Part shown: positions 42,331-51,417 of the stretch, piece by piece
How the letters are laid out: every line of letters begins with the position of its first letter
Position numbering within the stretch: the stretch's first letter is position 1
Assembly (NCBI GenBank): GCA_964386385.1
Contig: CAYLRN010000002.1
Coordinates: 124,001-188,000, forward strand
Direction: 5' to 3'
Source: RUG572 sp964386385
Lineage (GTDB): Bacteria > Verrucomicrobiota > Kiritimatiellia > RFP12 > UBA1067
Length of the DNA: 64,000 nucleotides
The notes under the pieces: generated by a model
Told to the model about the DNA's origin: nothing
The model's input: only the letters and a program-made list of their open reading frames with translations
Databases searched by the model: none
Position numbers and translations under genes: made by a program

Positions 42331-42669
42331 CTATTGCTCCAATCTCTCGTTCAGGGTCTTTCTCCATGCAAGCATATCGTACCAGAAACACCCGACGCAC
42401 CCTTTCTCCGCCATCTTGCCGACCTTTGGAACGGACTTGTCCCACGTTGGGCCTCCGGCATAGAAAAAATTGATACCGTTCAGTTTCCCGCGAAAGCCCG
42501 ATTTGAAACACTTTCGGCAAACCTCCCGCTTCATCTGATTGACGCTTTCAGGGACAATCTGAAACTTCGCAAGCATCGCTTCATCGACCTTGACGAATCC
42601 TGAACGCTCATACGGCTCTTCGCCCGCGCCAGAGAATGGACGCGACTCCTCGAAACCAGGACATTGCAG
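42331..42669 (-). CDS. Zinc-ribbon-like protein, 5' end uncertain or truncated
   Basis: The frame ends at TAG 42331, one base before the methyltransferase ATG. It has three Cys pairs: SCLQCPGFEE, VCRKCFKSGF and KGCVGCFWYDM. It also reads FFYAGGPTWDKSVPKVGKMA. No ATG, GTG or TTG exists between the tRNA terminator at 42712 and the first Cys pair; CTG 42669 is a guess, and ATG 42576 would lose the first pair. The 5' end may have been lost when DNA joined the tRNA cluster. It is probably a small metal-binding partner of the methyltransferase; function unknown. Confidence 0.5.
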   Translation of the reverse strand: MQCPGFEESRPFSGAGEEPYERSGFVKVDEAMLAKFQIVPESVNQMKREVCRKCFKSGFRGKLNGINFFYAGGPTWDKSVPKVGKMAEKGCVGCFWYDMLAWRKTLNERLEQ

Positions 42670-42711
42670 ACATGAAGGAACTTGCCGATGGACTAAAGAC
42701 GGACTGTCCCT

Positions 42712-42737
42712 AAAAAAAAAACTCGGAGTTCTCTCCG
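42712..42737 (-). terminator. Rho-independent terminator of the tRNA operon
   Basis: The minus strand has stem CGGAG-AGAA-CTCCG, then AG and a run of ten T. It lies 14 nt beyond tRNA-Phe. Confidence 0.8.
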
Positions 42738-42751
42738 CGTTCAATTGGATT

Positions 42752-42827
<76 letters not shown>

Positions 42828-42834
42828 GCGAGGA

Positions 42835-42910
42835 TGGTAGGAGCAGAGGGATTCGAACCCACGACCCAGTGATTAAGAGTCACTTGCTCTACCAGCTGAG
42901 CTATGCTCCC
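42835..42910 (-). tRNA. tRNA-Lys (CTT)
   Basis: 76 nt with CCA encoded. The acceptor GGGAGCA pairs with TGCTCCT (first pair G-U), the anticodon loop is CTCTTAA (CTT), and the T-arm is GGGTTCGAATCCC. Confidence 0.96.
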
Positions 42911-42930
42911 ATCCAGGCGTACTCACGCAG

Positions 42931-43006
42931 TGGAGCGAGGAACGGGATTCGAACCCGCGACAACCACCTTGGCAAGGTGGCACTCTACCAACTGAGTTAT
43001 CCTCGC
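42931..43006 (-). tRNA. tRNA-Gly (GCC)
   Basis: 76 nt with CCA encoded. The acceptor GCGAGGA pairs with TCCTCGC, the anticodon loop is TTGCCAA (GCC), and the T-arm is CGGGTTCGAATCCCG. It is the first tRNA of the cluster, downstream of tyrA. Confidence 0.96.
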
Positions 43007-43086
43007 AGTGCCGCGCGAAAACAGTGGGTAGTATATCAGATGCCCTGCGTCTGCGCAAGGGGGTGGGACAAAAAAACAAACTTTTT

Positions 43087-43914
43087 TCAGCCCCATGCGG
43101 AAAGGCGGAGTTCGCGGCCTCTTGCGAGCAGGGAGCGCATTGCGTCGCGGTCGTCGGAGGCGAGGGCGTCGCGGTAGAGGGAGAGGCGGGAGACCATGCC
43201 GTCGAGGACTTCCAGCAGCGCGTCGTGGTTGGCGAAGAAGAGGTCCGTCCATATGTCGGGGTCCAGGCGCGCGACGCGGGTCATGTCCCTGAAGCTGCCG
43301 GCGGAATAGCCGCGGTGGTCGAGGGCGAGCGGGTCCTGGATGTACGCGGAGGAGACGACGTGGGCGAGCTGGCTTGTGAGCGCGATCATCCGGTCGTGGT
43401 GTTCGGGCGTGGTGTGGACGACGTGGGTGAAGCCGATTTCGCGGAAGAGGGCGTCGAGCAGGTCCAGGGGGCCGCGTCCGCAGCTGGGGAACGGCGTGAG
43501 GATCATCGACGCGCCGTGGAAGAGGTTGGGGGTGGAGTTCTCCCAGCCGGCGACTTCCTTGCCTGCCATGGGGTGTCCGCCGACGAACGTCCAACGCGAC
43601 CGGAAGGCGTACTTGGACATTGCCGCGCATATGTCGCGCTTCACGCCGGCGGCGTCCACGACGACCGCGCCCGGCCTGAACGTCCCCTCGTGGGCGTCCA
43701 CCCATTCGACGATGCGGCTGGGCGGGAGGGCGACGACGACGACGTCCGCCGCGGAGAGATCGTCGTCCAGAACGCTCTTCGCCTCTCCCTCCGCGACGGC
43801 GCGTTCCGCAGTGGCGCGGGTGCGGTTCCAGACGTGGACGGAATGCCCGGCCTTTGTGAAGGCACGGACGAAGCTTCCGCCGATGAGGCCAAGGCCGGCG
43901 ACTGCGATGTCCAT
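43087..43914 (-). CDS. tyrA: Prephenate/arogenate dehydrogenase
   Basis: TyrA oxidatively decarboxylates prephenate (or arogenate) in tyrosine synthesis using NAD(P). The 275-residue protein has the Rossmann start MDIAVAGLGLIGGSFVRAF, VVVVALPPSRIVEWVD, VVDAAGVKRDIC and the family signature FVGGHPMAGKEVAGWENS, then TPEHHDRMIALTSQLAHVVSSA and the active-site-region SAGSFRDMTRVA. There is no fused chorismate mutase or ACT domain. ATG 43914 lies 19 nt after fusA, probably in the same transcript. Confidence 0.93.
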   Translation of the reverse strand: MDIAVAGLGLIGGSFVRAFTKAGHSVHVWNRTRATAERAVAEGEAKSVLDDDLSAADVVVVALPPSRIVEWVDAHEGTFRPGAVVVDAAGVKRDICAAMSKYAFRSRWTFVGGHPMAGKEVAGWENSTPNLFHGASMILTPFPSCGRGPLDLLDALFREIGFTHVVHTTPEHHDRMIALTSQLAHVVSSAYIQDPLALDHRGYSAGSFRDMTRVARLDPDIWTDLFFANHDALLEVLDGMVSRLSLYRDALASDDRDAMRSLLARGRELRLSAWG

Positions 43915-43933
43915 GGCGATCGTTCCTTTCGAA

Positions 43934-46006
43934 TCAGCGGGCGAGCAGCTCCTCGCGGACTGCGGGCGAGACGACGTCGAAGCTGTCCGGCTCCATCGAA
44001 TATGATGCGCGACCCTTCGTGAGCGAGCGGATCGACGTGGCGTAGCCGAACATCTTCGCCATCGGGACGCGGGCGTGGACGAGCTGCATGTCGCCGCGCA
44101 TGTCCATGTCCATGACCGTTCCGCCGCGCATGTTGAGGTCGCCCAGCACTTCGCCGACAGATTCCGGCGGCGTGGTGATCTCAAGCTTCATGATCGGCTC
44201 AAGGAACTCCGGCGCCGCGGCCTCCGCCGCTTCGCGGAAGCCCATGACGGCCGCCGTGCGGAACGCTATTTCATCGGAGATCTCCGGATCGACCACGGTG
44301 GCGCGAACTGCCGTCACTTCGATGTCGGTCATCGGATAGCGGGCGAGGACGCCGGTGGCGACGCCGTCGGCAAGCCCCTGCTCGATGCACTCGACGAGCT
44401 TCGGGTCGGGGAGGGAGTTCTTCACGTCGCGGGAGATGGAGACGACCCTGCCCTTGCCGCGCTCAAGCGGCCTGACCTCGATTGCGAGGGAGGCGGCGTG
44501 GCGGTGTCCGCCGAGCTCCCGGTCGAACATGAACTCCTTCATGGCGGGCTTGGTCACGGTCTCAAGATAGCTGACCATCGGCTTGCCGACGTTGGCGGCG
44601 ACCTTGAACTCGCGCTTGAGGCGGTCCACGAGGATCTCAAGGTGGAGTTCGCCCATGCCGGAGAGAATCGTCTGGCCGGTCTCCTCGTCCTCTCGCACCT
44701 GGCAGGTGGGGTCCTCCGCGGCGAGCTCGTTCATGGAATCGACGAGCTTGTCCTTGTCCGCCCCGCTCTTCGGCTCGATGGCGAGGAACATGACCGGCTG
44801 CGGCGCGGTGATGCGCTCGAGGTAGCACGGCTTCATCTCGGCGCAGAGCGTGTCGCCGGTGGTGGCCTCCTTGAGACCGACGATCGCGCCGATGTCGCCG
44901 GCGCGCAGTTCGTCTATTTCGATGCGCTGGTTGGAGAACATACGCACGAGCTTCATCACGCGCTCGCGCTTGCGCGTGCGCGGGTTGTAGACGTTCGCGC
45001 CCTTCTTCAGGACGCCGGAGTAGACACGCACGAAGAAGAGGCGGCCGTAGGTGTCGGACGCGATCTTGAAGACGAGCGCGGAGAGAAGTTCCGAATCGGC
45101 CGCCTTGCGCATGACCTTCTCGCCGCTCTTGAGGTCCGTCGCCTCGGCTGGCGGACGGTCCAGCGGACTCGGAAGGTACGCGACGATCGCGTCGAGAAGC
45201 GGCTGGACGCCCTTGTCGCGGAGGGAGGTACCGCAGAGGACCGGGACCATCTGGCTGGAGAGCGTCAGGCGGCGGATCGCGCTTCTGAGCTCGTCCGCCG
45301 TGAGGTCTCCGTTTTCAAGATAGGCCTCCATCACTCCCTCGTCGAGGTCCGCCACCTTCTCGCAGAGCTCCGCCCTGGCGAGCTCCGCGTCGTCCTTCAT
45401 CCCGTCCGGGACGTCGGAGACGGTGAACTTCGTCCCGAACGACGCATCGTCGAAGACGACCGCCCTCATCTCAAGAAGGTCCACGACGCCGGTGAATGCC
45501 TCTTCCTTTCCAATTGGCAGCTCCACCGGCACGGCGTTCGCGTGGAGCCTGTCGCGCATCTCGCCGACGACGCGCGCGAAATCGGCTCCCATGCGGTCCA
45601 TCTTGTTGACGAACGCGACGCGTGGCACGCAGTAGCGGTCCGCCTGGCGCCACACCGTCTCGCTTTGCGGCTGGACGCCGCCGACGGCGCAGAACACGCC
45701 CACGGCGCCGTCGAGCACCCGCAGGGAGCGCTCCACCTCCATCGTGAAGTCGACATGCCCGGGGGTGTCGATCAGGTTTATCGCGCACCCCTTCCATTCG
45801 CACGAAATGGCGGCGGACGTGATCGTTATGCCGCGTTCGCGCTCCTGCACCATCCAGTCCGTGGTGGTGTCGCCCTCATGGACTTCGCCAAGCGCGTGGA
45901 TCTTCCCCGTGTAGTAGAGGATGCGCTCCGTCGTCGTGGTCTTGCCCGCGTCGATGTGGGCGACGATGCCGATGTTCCTGAGATTTTCAAGTGAGTGGAC
46001 TTCCAT
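43934..46006 (-). CDS. fusA: Elongation factor G
   Basis: EF-G moves tRNA and mRNA through the ribosome and helps to split ribosomes. The full-length 690-residue GTPase has G1 AHIDAGKTTTTERIL, effector RERGITITSAA, G3 DTPGHVDF, G4 NKMD, and the domain III-V blocks ILSGMGELHLEILVDRL and GRASYSMEP. It is not in a ribosomal-protein operon but follows deoC and precedes tyrA, so it may be a second EF-G copy (fusA2-like). A TATAAT box lies only 8 nt before the ATG. Confidence 0.94.
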   Translation of the reverse strand: MEVHSLENLRNIGIVAHIDAGKTTTTERILYYTGKIHALGEVHEGDTTTDWMVQERERGITITSAAISCEWKGCAINLIDTPGHVDFTMEVERSLRVLDGAVGVFCAVGGVQPQSETVWRQADRYCVPRVAFVNKMDRMGADFARVVGEMRDRLHANAVPVELPIGKEEAFTGVVDLLEMRAVVFDDASFGTKFTVSDVPDGMKDDAELARAELCEKVADLDEGVMEAYLENGDLTADELRSAIRRLTLSSQMVPVLCGTSLRDKGVQPLLDAIVAYLPSPLDRPPAEATDLKSGEKVMRKAADSELLSALVFKIASDTYGRLFFVRVYSGVLKKGANVYNPRTRKRERVMKLVRMFSNQRIEIDELRAGDIGAIVGLKEATTGDTLCAEMKPCYLERITAPQPVMFLAIEPKSGADKDKLVDSMNELAAEDPTCQVREDEETGQTILSGMGELHLEILVDRLKREFKVAANVGKPMVSYLETVTKPAMKEFMFDRELGGHRHAASLAIEVRPLERGKGRVVSISRDVKNSLPDPKLVECIEQGLADGVATGVLARYPMTDIEVTAVRATVVDPEISDEIAFRTAAVMGFREAAEAAAPEFLEPIMKLEITTPPESVGEVLGDLNMRGGTVMDMDMRGDMQLVHARVPMAKMFGYATSIRSLTKGRASYSMEPDSFDVVSPAVREELLAR

Positions 46007-46014
46007 GGCGGAAG

Positions 46015-46020
46015 ATTATA
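46015..46020 (-). promoter_or_regulatory. Extended -10 promoter for fusA (near-leaderless)
   Basis: The minus strand reads TTTTGA-TATAAT (TGn extended -10), CTTCCGCC, then ATG. It overlaps the end of the deoC stop region. No Shine-Dalgarno fits in the 8-nt gap. Confidence 0.55.
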
Positions 46021-46031
46021 TCAAAACGCAG

Positions 46032-46712
46032 TCAGTCATGCGCGGACACTTCGTCGAGAATCTGCCGCGCGCTCTTGACGCCGACGCCGAACCGGCGCGT
46101 CCCCACCTCGTACATCCGCATCAGCGTATCAAGCGAACGCACCCCTCCGGCCGCCTTCACGCCGCAGGCGTCGCCGACGGCCCTCTTCATCAGGGCGCAC
46201 CGCTCGACCGTCGCGCCGGTCGGCGCCCAGCCCGTCCCGGTCTTCACCCAGCTCGCCCCCGCGTCACGGCACCACTGCGCACCGCGGAAGATCTCCTCCT
46301 CCGTGAGCCAGTGGCATTCTAGGATCACCTTCACGGGACGCCCCGCCGCCGCGACGACCGCCGCGACGTCGTTCTTGTACGCCTTTTCGTCCCCGGCCTT
46401 CAGCCAGGCTACGTTGTTCACCATGTCCACTTCGTCGCAGCCGAGCTCCACGAGCTCCTTCGCCGTCTCCGCCTTGATGCGCGTCGTCTCCGCGCCGCCG
46501 GGGAAGCCGCTCACGCTCGCAAGCTTCACGCCCGTCCCCGCGCCGAGCCGGTCGCGCATGTACGGCACGTGCGCCGGCAGGCAGAACACCGCCGCCACCT
46601 TGAACTCCCGTGCCATCTTGCAGACTGAATCAATATCCGCCAGCGTACTTTGCGCCTGGACGGCGCTGATGTCCATCATCCGCGCCACTTCCGCCTGTGT
46701 GAGTTTCACCAT
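46032..46712 (-). CDS. deoC: Deoxyribose-phosphate aldolase
   Basis: DeoC cleaves 2-deoxyribose-5-phosphate to glyceraldehyde-3-phosphate and acetaldehyde, ending deoxynucleoside breakdown. ATG 46712 follows AAGGAG with 8-nt spacing; 18 earlier codons in frame are discarded. Family blocks in the 226 residues are CLPAHVPYMRDRLG, SVSGFPGG, DEVDMVNN, KVILECHWL, the Schiff-base Lys157 in WVKTGTGW, and GVKAAGGVRSL. It sits between an FGGY kinase and fusA. Confidence 0.94.
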   Translation of the reverse strand: MVKLTQAEVARMMDISAVQAQSTLADIDSVCKMAREFKVAAVFCLPAHVPYMRDRLGAGTGVKLASVSGFPGGAETTRIKAETAKELVELGCDEVDMVNNVAWLKAGDEKAYKNDVAAVVAAAGRPVKVILECHWLTEEEIFRGAQWCRDAGASWVKTGTGWAPTGATVERCALMKRAVGDACGVKAAGGVRSLDTLMRMYEVGTRRFGVGVKSARQILDEVSAHD

Positions 46713-46766
46713 GTTCCTGTCTCCTTGTTCAAGTTCCTTCGTCGGTTTCAAGCCAGGGCGGCGCAT

Positions 46767-48233
46767 TCACGCCTCCGAAGATTCCGCCCAGCGTCCGAGC
46801 GCCAGCGACAGCGACGCGAAGCGGCGGCACTCCGCGGCTGCGGCGCGCGCGCGGACCGGGTCGGGGCGCGAGACGCACAGGTCCGTCGCGCGCGCCCGCG
46901 CGTCGACGACGCCGAAGTCCGACCACACGCCCGTGCCGACGCCCGCCACGGCGGCCGCGCCCAGCGCGGCGCACTGCTGGCCGATGGCGTTCTTCGCGAC
47001 GGCGCGTCCGAAGACGTCCGCGTAGATCTGCCGCCACAGTTCCGATTTCGCGCCGCCGCCCACGAGCATGAGCGGTTCGGCAATCGAAACCCGCTCCGAG
47101 AGCGCGTCCAGCGCCGTCTTCAGCCCGAACGCCACGCCCTCGAGAACGGCGCGCGCCATGTCGCCCCGCGTGTGGCGCAGTTCGAGGTTGGCGAACGCCC
47201 CGCGGACGCGCGGCGAGACGTCGAGCGAGCTGCCGCCGGCGAGGGAGGGGTTGAAGAAGAGTCCGTGGGCGCCGGGTCCGGCCGCCTCGGCGAGGCGGTC
47301 CATTTCCGCGTAGTCAAGCCCCAGCGCGTCGCGCAGCCATGCGTAGCAGGTCCCGGCGCTGAAAATGGCCAACGCGCTTGCGTACTGGCCGGGCGCGACG
47401 TGGTCGAAGACGTACGGCTTCGTCCGCGCGTCGAGGACCGGCGCGGCGGAGGACACCGCGACCCAGGCGCTGGATCCGAGGGAGGCGTATGCGCGGCCCT
47501 CGCGGTACGCGCCGGCGCCGAGCGCCATGCAGGAATTGTCCACGCCGCCGGCGACGACCTTGACACCGTCCGGCAGCCCCAGTTCGCGCGCGATGGACGG
47601 AAGGACGGTCCCCAGGACGTCGGTGGCGGAAAGGATGGGCGGGAAGATCTCGGACGGCAGGCCCGTCCGCGCAATGAGCGCCCGGTCGTAGCGGCGCGCC
47701 TTCAGGTCATAGACGCCCGTGCCGCTTGCGTACGAGCGGTCCGTGGCCCTGACGCCGGTCAACTTGAAGTTGATCCAGTCCTTCGTGCCGAGAACCGTGG
47801 CCGCGCGACTGAACCAGTCGGGCTCGTGGTCGCGAAACCACATCAGCTTGAACGCGGAGTAGAGTCCGGCGGGGAAGCCGCATCCGGTCTTCAGGTACCA
47901 GGCGTCGTCCGCGCCGAACGCGGCGGCCTCCGCCGTCGCGCGCGCGTCGCTCCATATCGGAACGCTTTCGCGCAGGAGACGACCTTCGGCGTCGACCGGC
48001 ACGACGCCGAGGGAGTGCCCGGAGATGCCGATCGCGGTGACGGACGACACGTCGCCCAGCGCGCGCGTGCCAGCGCGCACGGCGTCCCACCAGTCGGCGG
48101 GCCGCTGCTCGTGCAGCCCCTCGCCGGGATAGAGCGTCGCATATGCGGCGAAAGCGCTGCGGACGCACACGCCCGCAGTGTCGAAAAGCGCGGCCTTGAT
48201 GCCGCCCGTGCCGAAGTCGTATGCAAGAACCAT
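46767..48233 (-). CDS. FGGY-family carbohydrate kinase (xylulokinase-like)
   Basis: A 488-residue sugar kinase. The N-terminal phosphate loop is YDFGTGGIKAALFD, then HEQRPADWWDAV, GISGHSLGVVPVD, IWSDARA and TKDWINFKLTG. The C-terminal half has VVAGGVDNSCMALGAGA, YASLGSSAWVAV, VLEGVAFGLKTALDAL and the adenosine motif LMLVGGGAKSELWRQIYADV. It is closest in feel to xylulokinases, but FGGY substrates cannot be told from motifs alone. It begins a likely operon with deoC. Its start is only a few bases from the octamer arm of element F. Confidence 0.88.
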   Translation of the reverse strand: MVLAYDFGTGGIKAALFDTAGVCVRSAFAAYATLYPGEGLHEQRPADWWDAVRAGTRALGDVSSVTAIGISGHSLGVVPVDAEGRLLRESVPIWSDARATAEAAAFGADDAWYLKTGCGFPAGLYSAFKLMWFRDHEPDWFSRAATVLGTKDWINFKLTGVRATDRSYASGTGVYDLKARRYDRALIARTGLPSEIFPPILSATDVLGTVLPSIARELGLPDGVKVVAGGVDNSCMALGAGAYREGRAYASLGSSAWVAVSSAAPVLDARTKPYVFDHVAPGQYASALAIFSAGTCYAWLRDALGLDYAEMDRLAEAAGPGAHGLFFNPSLAGGSSLDVSPRVRGAFANLELRHTRGDMARAVLEGVAFGLKTALDALSERVSIAEPLMLVGGGAKSELWRQIYADVFGRAVAKNAIGQQCAALGAAAVAGVGTGVWSDFGVVDARARATDLCVSRPDPVRARAAAAECRRFASLSLALGRWAESSEA

Positions 48234-48242
48234 GGAGAGAGG

Positions 48243-48430
48243 ATTAAGTGGTTAAGTGGTTAAGTGGTTAAGCGGGCAGACGGTTGAGCGGGCTGTTGCA
48301 AGTGGCCTGCGGTCAATGGCCAAGTGAAAAATGCGCAGACGCGCATGGGAGGGACGCGCTCCCGCGCGTCCGCCGCCGCATGGAGCGACCGCGCGCTCCC
48401 GCGCGTCCGCCGCCGCAGAGCGTCCGCCGC
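48243..48430. repeat. Mosaic repeat element F (left arm only)
   Basis: TTAAGTGG three times and TTAAGCGG, then degenerate copies (TTGAGCGG, AAGTGGCC) at 48243-48330. GACGCGC/GCGCGTC palindromes follow at 48345-48420. There is no right arm. It begins 10 nt upstream of the FGGY kinase start. The rest of 48234-48608 shows no gene. Confidence 0.8.
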
Positions 48431-48608
48431 AAGGCCATTGCGAAGCCGTCGCCATCAGAGTTTTGCATCATGTCCGCAATTCTACCACTCCACGCCCGCC
48501 GCGTCAACGAAAGCCCGCACACGCCACACCCTCCCGCCACCACCGCCACCGCGCCGCACGGCCGCCGGCTTCGCGCCGGAAAACCGAACGCGCCGCCGCG
48601 TTTTATGC

Positions 48609-48614
48609 TAGAAT
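48609..48614 (+). promoter_or_regulatory. Extended -10 promoter for the GH gene (near-leaderless)
   Basis: TATGC-TAGAAT, then GTCACCACC and ATG, a 9-nt gap. The 11-base string TATGCTAGAAT is the same as at 26448-26458. Confidence 0.55.
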
Positions 48615-48623
48615 GTCACCACC

Positions 48624-51416
48624 ATGAAAAAGACAACGCTTGCATTCCTTCTGGCCGTCGCGTCTTCGGCCTGCGCGGCCCCGCTCAAGTGCGCGACCGG
48701 GAACTGGGAGGCCAATCCCATGGCGTTCCACTGCGACGAGGGCGCAAACTCCTTCCGCTTCACCGGCAGCACAGGACTTGCCGTCTACGTCCCCGCGCAG
48801 CGCAGCGCGAAGATGCGCCTTTCCGCACGCGTCGTCCCGGAGACGGCGGCGACAAACACCTGGGCCACGCTCGGAATAGCGTTCGCCGACAGGTCGTCCG
48901 CCGCAGGCCAGCCGCACGACTACTGGCACGTCGCCCTCGTCCAGGCCCCGCATGACCGCGGCGGCCGCCACTACTTCGAACTCTGCGAGATGCGCGACGG
49001 GCGCTGGCTCGCCCAGAGCGAGGACGGCCTCCGCCAGACAAAGCGCCGCGAGTCCGGCACGTGGGAATACGGAAAGCCATACGACCTCACGCTCGAAGTC
49101 GACGCCGCCGGAATCTCCGGCACGATCAAGGACGCCGCCGGCCGCGTCCTCTTCGAGGCCGGCTACGCCTGGCCCGCCCCGCAGGCGGACGGCTCCGTCA
49201 GGGCCGTGACCTGCGGCGGCCCCGCCCTCCACTCCACCGGCGCGTTCGCCGGAACCCTCTCCGCCGTCGACGCCGAGCTGTCCGACCCGCGCCCCGCCGC
49301 CACGCGCCCGGAGAAGGTCGTCCCGTACACGAGCGACAGCTTCTGCGCCGGAGTCGCAGACAAGGCCACCGGCTTCTTCCGCGTCGTGAAGCGCGGCGAC
49401 GGACGCTGGTGGGCGATCGACCCCCTGGGCCGCGGCGTCACGATCCTCGGCATAGACCACGTCACGTACCACGGACACTACAGCACCCGCACGAAGCGCC
49501 ACGCCCACCTCGAGCACAACAAGGTGGAGTTCCCCGACAAGAGGGACTGGGAGACGAACACCCTCGCCCGCCTCAAGGACTGGGGCTTCAACATGCTCGG
49601 CGCCGGATGCGACCCCGCCCTCATGCGCCGCAGCCTCATCCACACCATATTCCTCTCCATGGGCGACGGCCTCTGCTGGGAGGGCAGCCACCCCGACCAG
49701 TTCATCTGCCCCAACGAAAAACGCCCCTGCTCCGCGTTCCCCAACGTCTTCCACCCCAAGTTCGCCGCATGGGCCGACTACGTCGCGCGCCTGAAATGCG
49801 CCCCCAATAAAAACGACCCCTGGCTCTTCGGCTACTTCATCGACAACGAACTCGCCTGGTGGGGCCGCGGGACGTCCGGCGGCGGCCTCTTCGACGCAGT
49901 CGCCGCCCTTCCCGATTCGCACAGCGCCAAGATCGCGCAGAACAGGTTCCTCGCCGAACGCGGAGTCAAGGGCAAGGTCTCCGACGAGGTGAAGCTCGAC
50001 TTCCTGAAGCTCGCGGCCGATGCGTACTTCCGCGTGACGAGCGAGGCCATCCGCCGCCACGACCCCAACCACCTCGTCATGGGCGCCCGCTTCGCCGGAA
50101 TCGGCGGCGCGCACCCGGCGGTGTGGGAGGCGTCCGGCAGGTACTGCGACGTCGTGACGTTCAACTGCTATCCGTGGGCGGACCTCGACCGCAACGTGAT
50201 GCTCATGGAAAAGGGAAGCGGTCGCAACCTCAACCGCGTGACCGACGCGTTCGCCAAGCAGTACGGCCATGTCAACCGCCCGATGCTCATCACCGAATGG
50301 AGCTTCCCCGCGCTCGACTCCGGCCTCCCCTGCACCTGGGGCGCCGGCCAGCGCTTCAAGACCCAGGCGCTCCGCACGCAGGCCACGGAACTCTTCGCGA
50401 AGACGATGCTCTCCCTCCCGTTCATCCTCGGCTACGACTACTTCATGTGGGTCGACCAGCCCGCCGCCGGAATCAGCGACGAGTTCCCGGAGGACTCCAA
50501 CTACGGCCTCATCACCGAACAGGGCGTCGCCTATTCCGGCATAACGTCGATGTTCAAACGCCTCCACGCGGACGCCGGCGACTGGCGCACGGCGCCGCCG
50601 CCGCAGGAGCGGACCGACGTCCCGCCGGCAACGGGAATCTCCGCCTCCGAATTCGCCGACCGCTTCCCGGCAATCGCCGCGCAGAAGACCAAGGTCGCGA
50701 TCGAACGCACCGGCAACGGATACGCCGTGCGCAACTCCGCCGGACTTGAACTGCGCGGCCGCCTGGGCGGACGCTACATGTTCGACAGCGTGAAGCTCTT
50801 CGGCGAAAGCCTCGGCACGTACACCGGAATGCTCAACGACGAAAACGACGGCCTCCAGTGGCACGACGCCGCCAAGGTCGTATCCGCCGACGTCGGCGAG
50901 GAGAACGGACGCAAGACGATCACCATCGCCTCCGACGGCGGCCGCCACCCGAACCGCGTGTTCCGCATGACCCACAAGATAACCGTCTTCCCCGACAGGC
51001 CGTGGTTCCTCTGCGAACTCGTCTCCGTCGAAAACGTCGGCTCCGCCCCCATCGCCGTCAGGGCGCTCTACTTCCGCGAATACTCGCCTTTCGCCTTCGA
51101 CGCGAAGGACTCCAGGCAGAGGAGCGTGCCCAACCTCTGGAAGGCGTCGGCGAACGACACGTGGGTGCGCAGCTCCGACGGCCTCTACTACGGCGGCTTC
51201 TCGCTTGCGCCCACGACGACAATGTTCCGGTACAGCCTGATGAACGGCGGAAAGAGCCAGCACCCGGACGCGATGTTCGCGCCTGACGAGCCGCTCGTCC
51301 TCGCCCCCGGCAAGGTCTACAAGCCGAACGGCTCGATGTGGATGCTCTCCGTCGGCGGCAGAGGCGGCCGCGCAGGCTTCGACGCCGTCGTCAGGGAACT
51401 CTCCGCGGAACGCTAG
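48624..51416 (+). CDS. Secreted GH-A clan glycoside hydrolase (agarase/beta-galactosidase-like)
   Basis: An exported 930-residue protein. The signal peptide is 1-18 (TTLAFLLAVASSACAA). An N-terminal beta sandwich (about 20-215) resembles LamG or carbohydrate-binding modules. A TIM barrel covers about 225-660, with GRGVTILGIDHVTYHGHYS, LKDWGFNMLG, the acid/base candidate in GYFIDNELAWWG, and the nucleophile candidate in MLITEWSFPALDS. These are usual for clan GH-A families such as GH50 agarases. The C-terminal about 250 residues form beta-rich modules. The exact GH family cannot be fixed by eye. It is followed after one base by an ABC ATPase. Confidence 0.82.
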   Translation: MKKTTLAFLLAVASSACAAPLKCATGNWEANPMAFHCDEGANSFRFTGSTGLAVYVPAQRSAKMRLSARVVPETAATNTWATLGIAFADRSSAAGQPHDYWHVALVQAPHDRGGRHYFELCEMRDGRWLAQSEDGLRQTKRRESGTWEYGKPYDLTLEVDAAGISGTIKDAAGRVLFEAGYAWPAPQADGSVRAVTCGGPALHSTGAFAGTLSAVDAELSDPRPAATRPEKVVPYTSDSFCAGVADKATGFFRVVKRGDGRWWAIDPLGRGVTILGIDHVTYHGHYSTRTKRHAHLEHNKVEFPDKRDWETNTLARLKDWGFNMLGAGCDPALMRRSLIHTIFLSMGDGLCWEGSHPDQFICPNEKRPCSAFPNVFHPKFAAWADYVARLKCAPNKNDPWLFGYFIDNELAWWGRGTSGGGLFDAVAALPDSHSAKIAQNRFLAERGVKGKVSDEVKLDFLKLAADAYFRVTSEAIRRHDPNHLVMGARFAGIGGAHPAVWEASGRYCDVVTFNCYPWADLDRNVMLMEKGSGRNLNRVTDAFAKQYGHVNRPMLITEWSFPALDSGLPCTWGAGQRFKTQALRTQATELFAKTMLSLPFILGYDYFMWVDQPAAGISDEFPEDSNYGLITEQGVAYSGITSMFKRLHADAGDWRTAPPPQERTDVPPATGISASEFADRFPAIAAQKTKVAIERTGNGYAVRNSAGLELRGRLGGRYMFDSVKLFGESLGTYTGMLNDENDGLQWHDAAKVVSADVGEENGRKTITIASDGGRHPNRVFRMTHKITVFPDRPWFLCELVSVENVGSAPIAVRALYFREYSPFAFDAKDSRQRSVPNLWKASANDTWVRSSDGLYYGGFSLAPTTTMFRYSLMNGGKSQHPDAMFAPDEPLVLAPGKVYKPNGSMWMLSVGGRGGRAGFDAVVRELSAER

Positions 51417-51417
51417 C

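Noticed and set aside
44075..45994. A 639-codon frame antisense to fusA
   Set aside because: Composition is of the shadow type, and EF-G is certain on the other strand.
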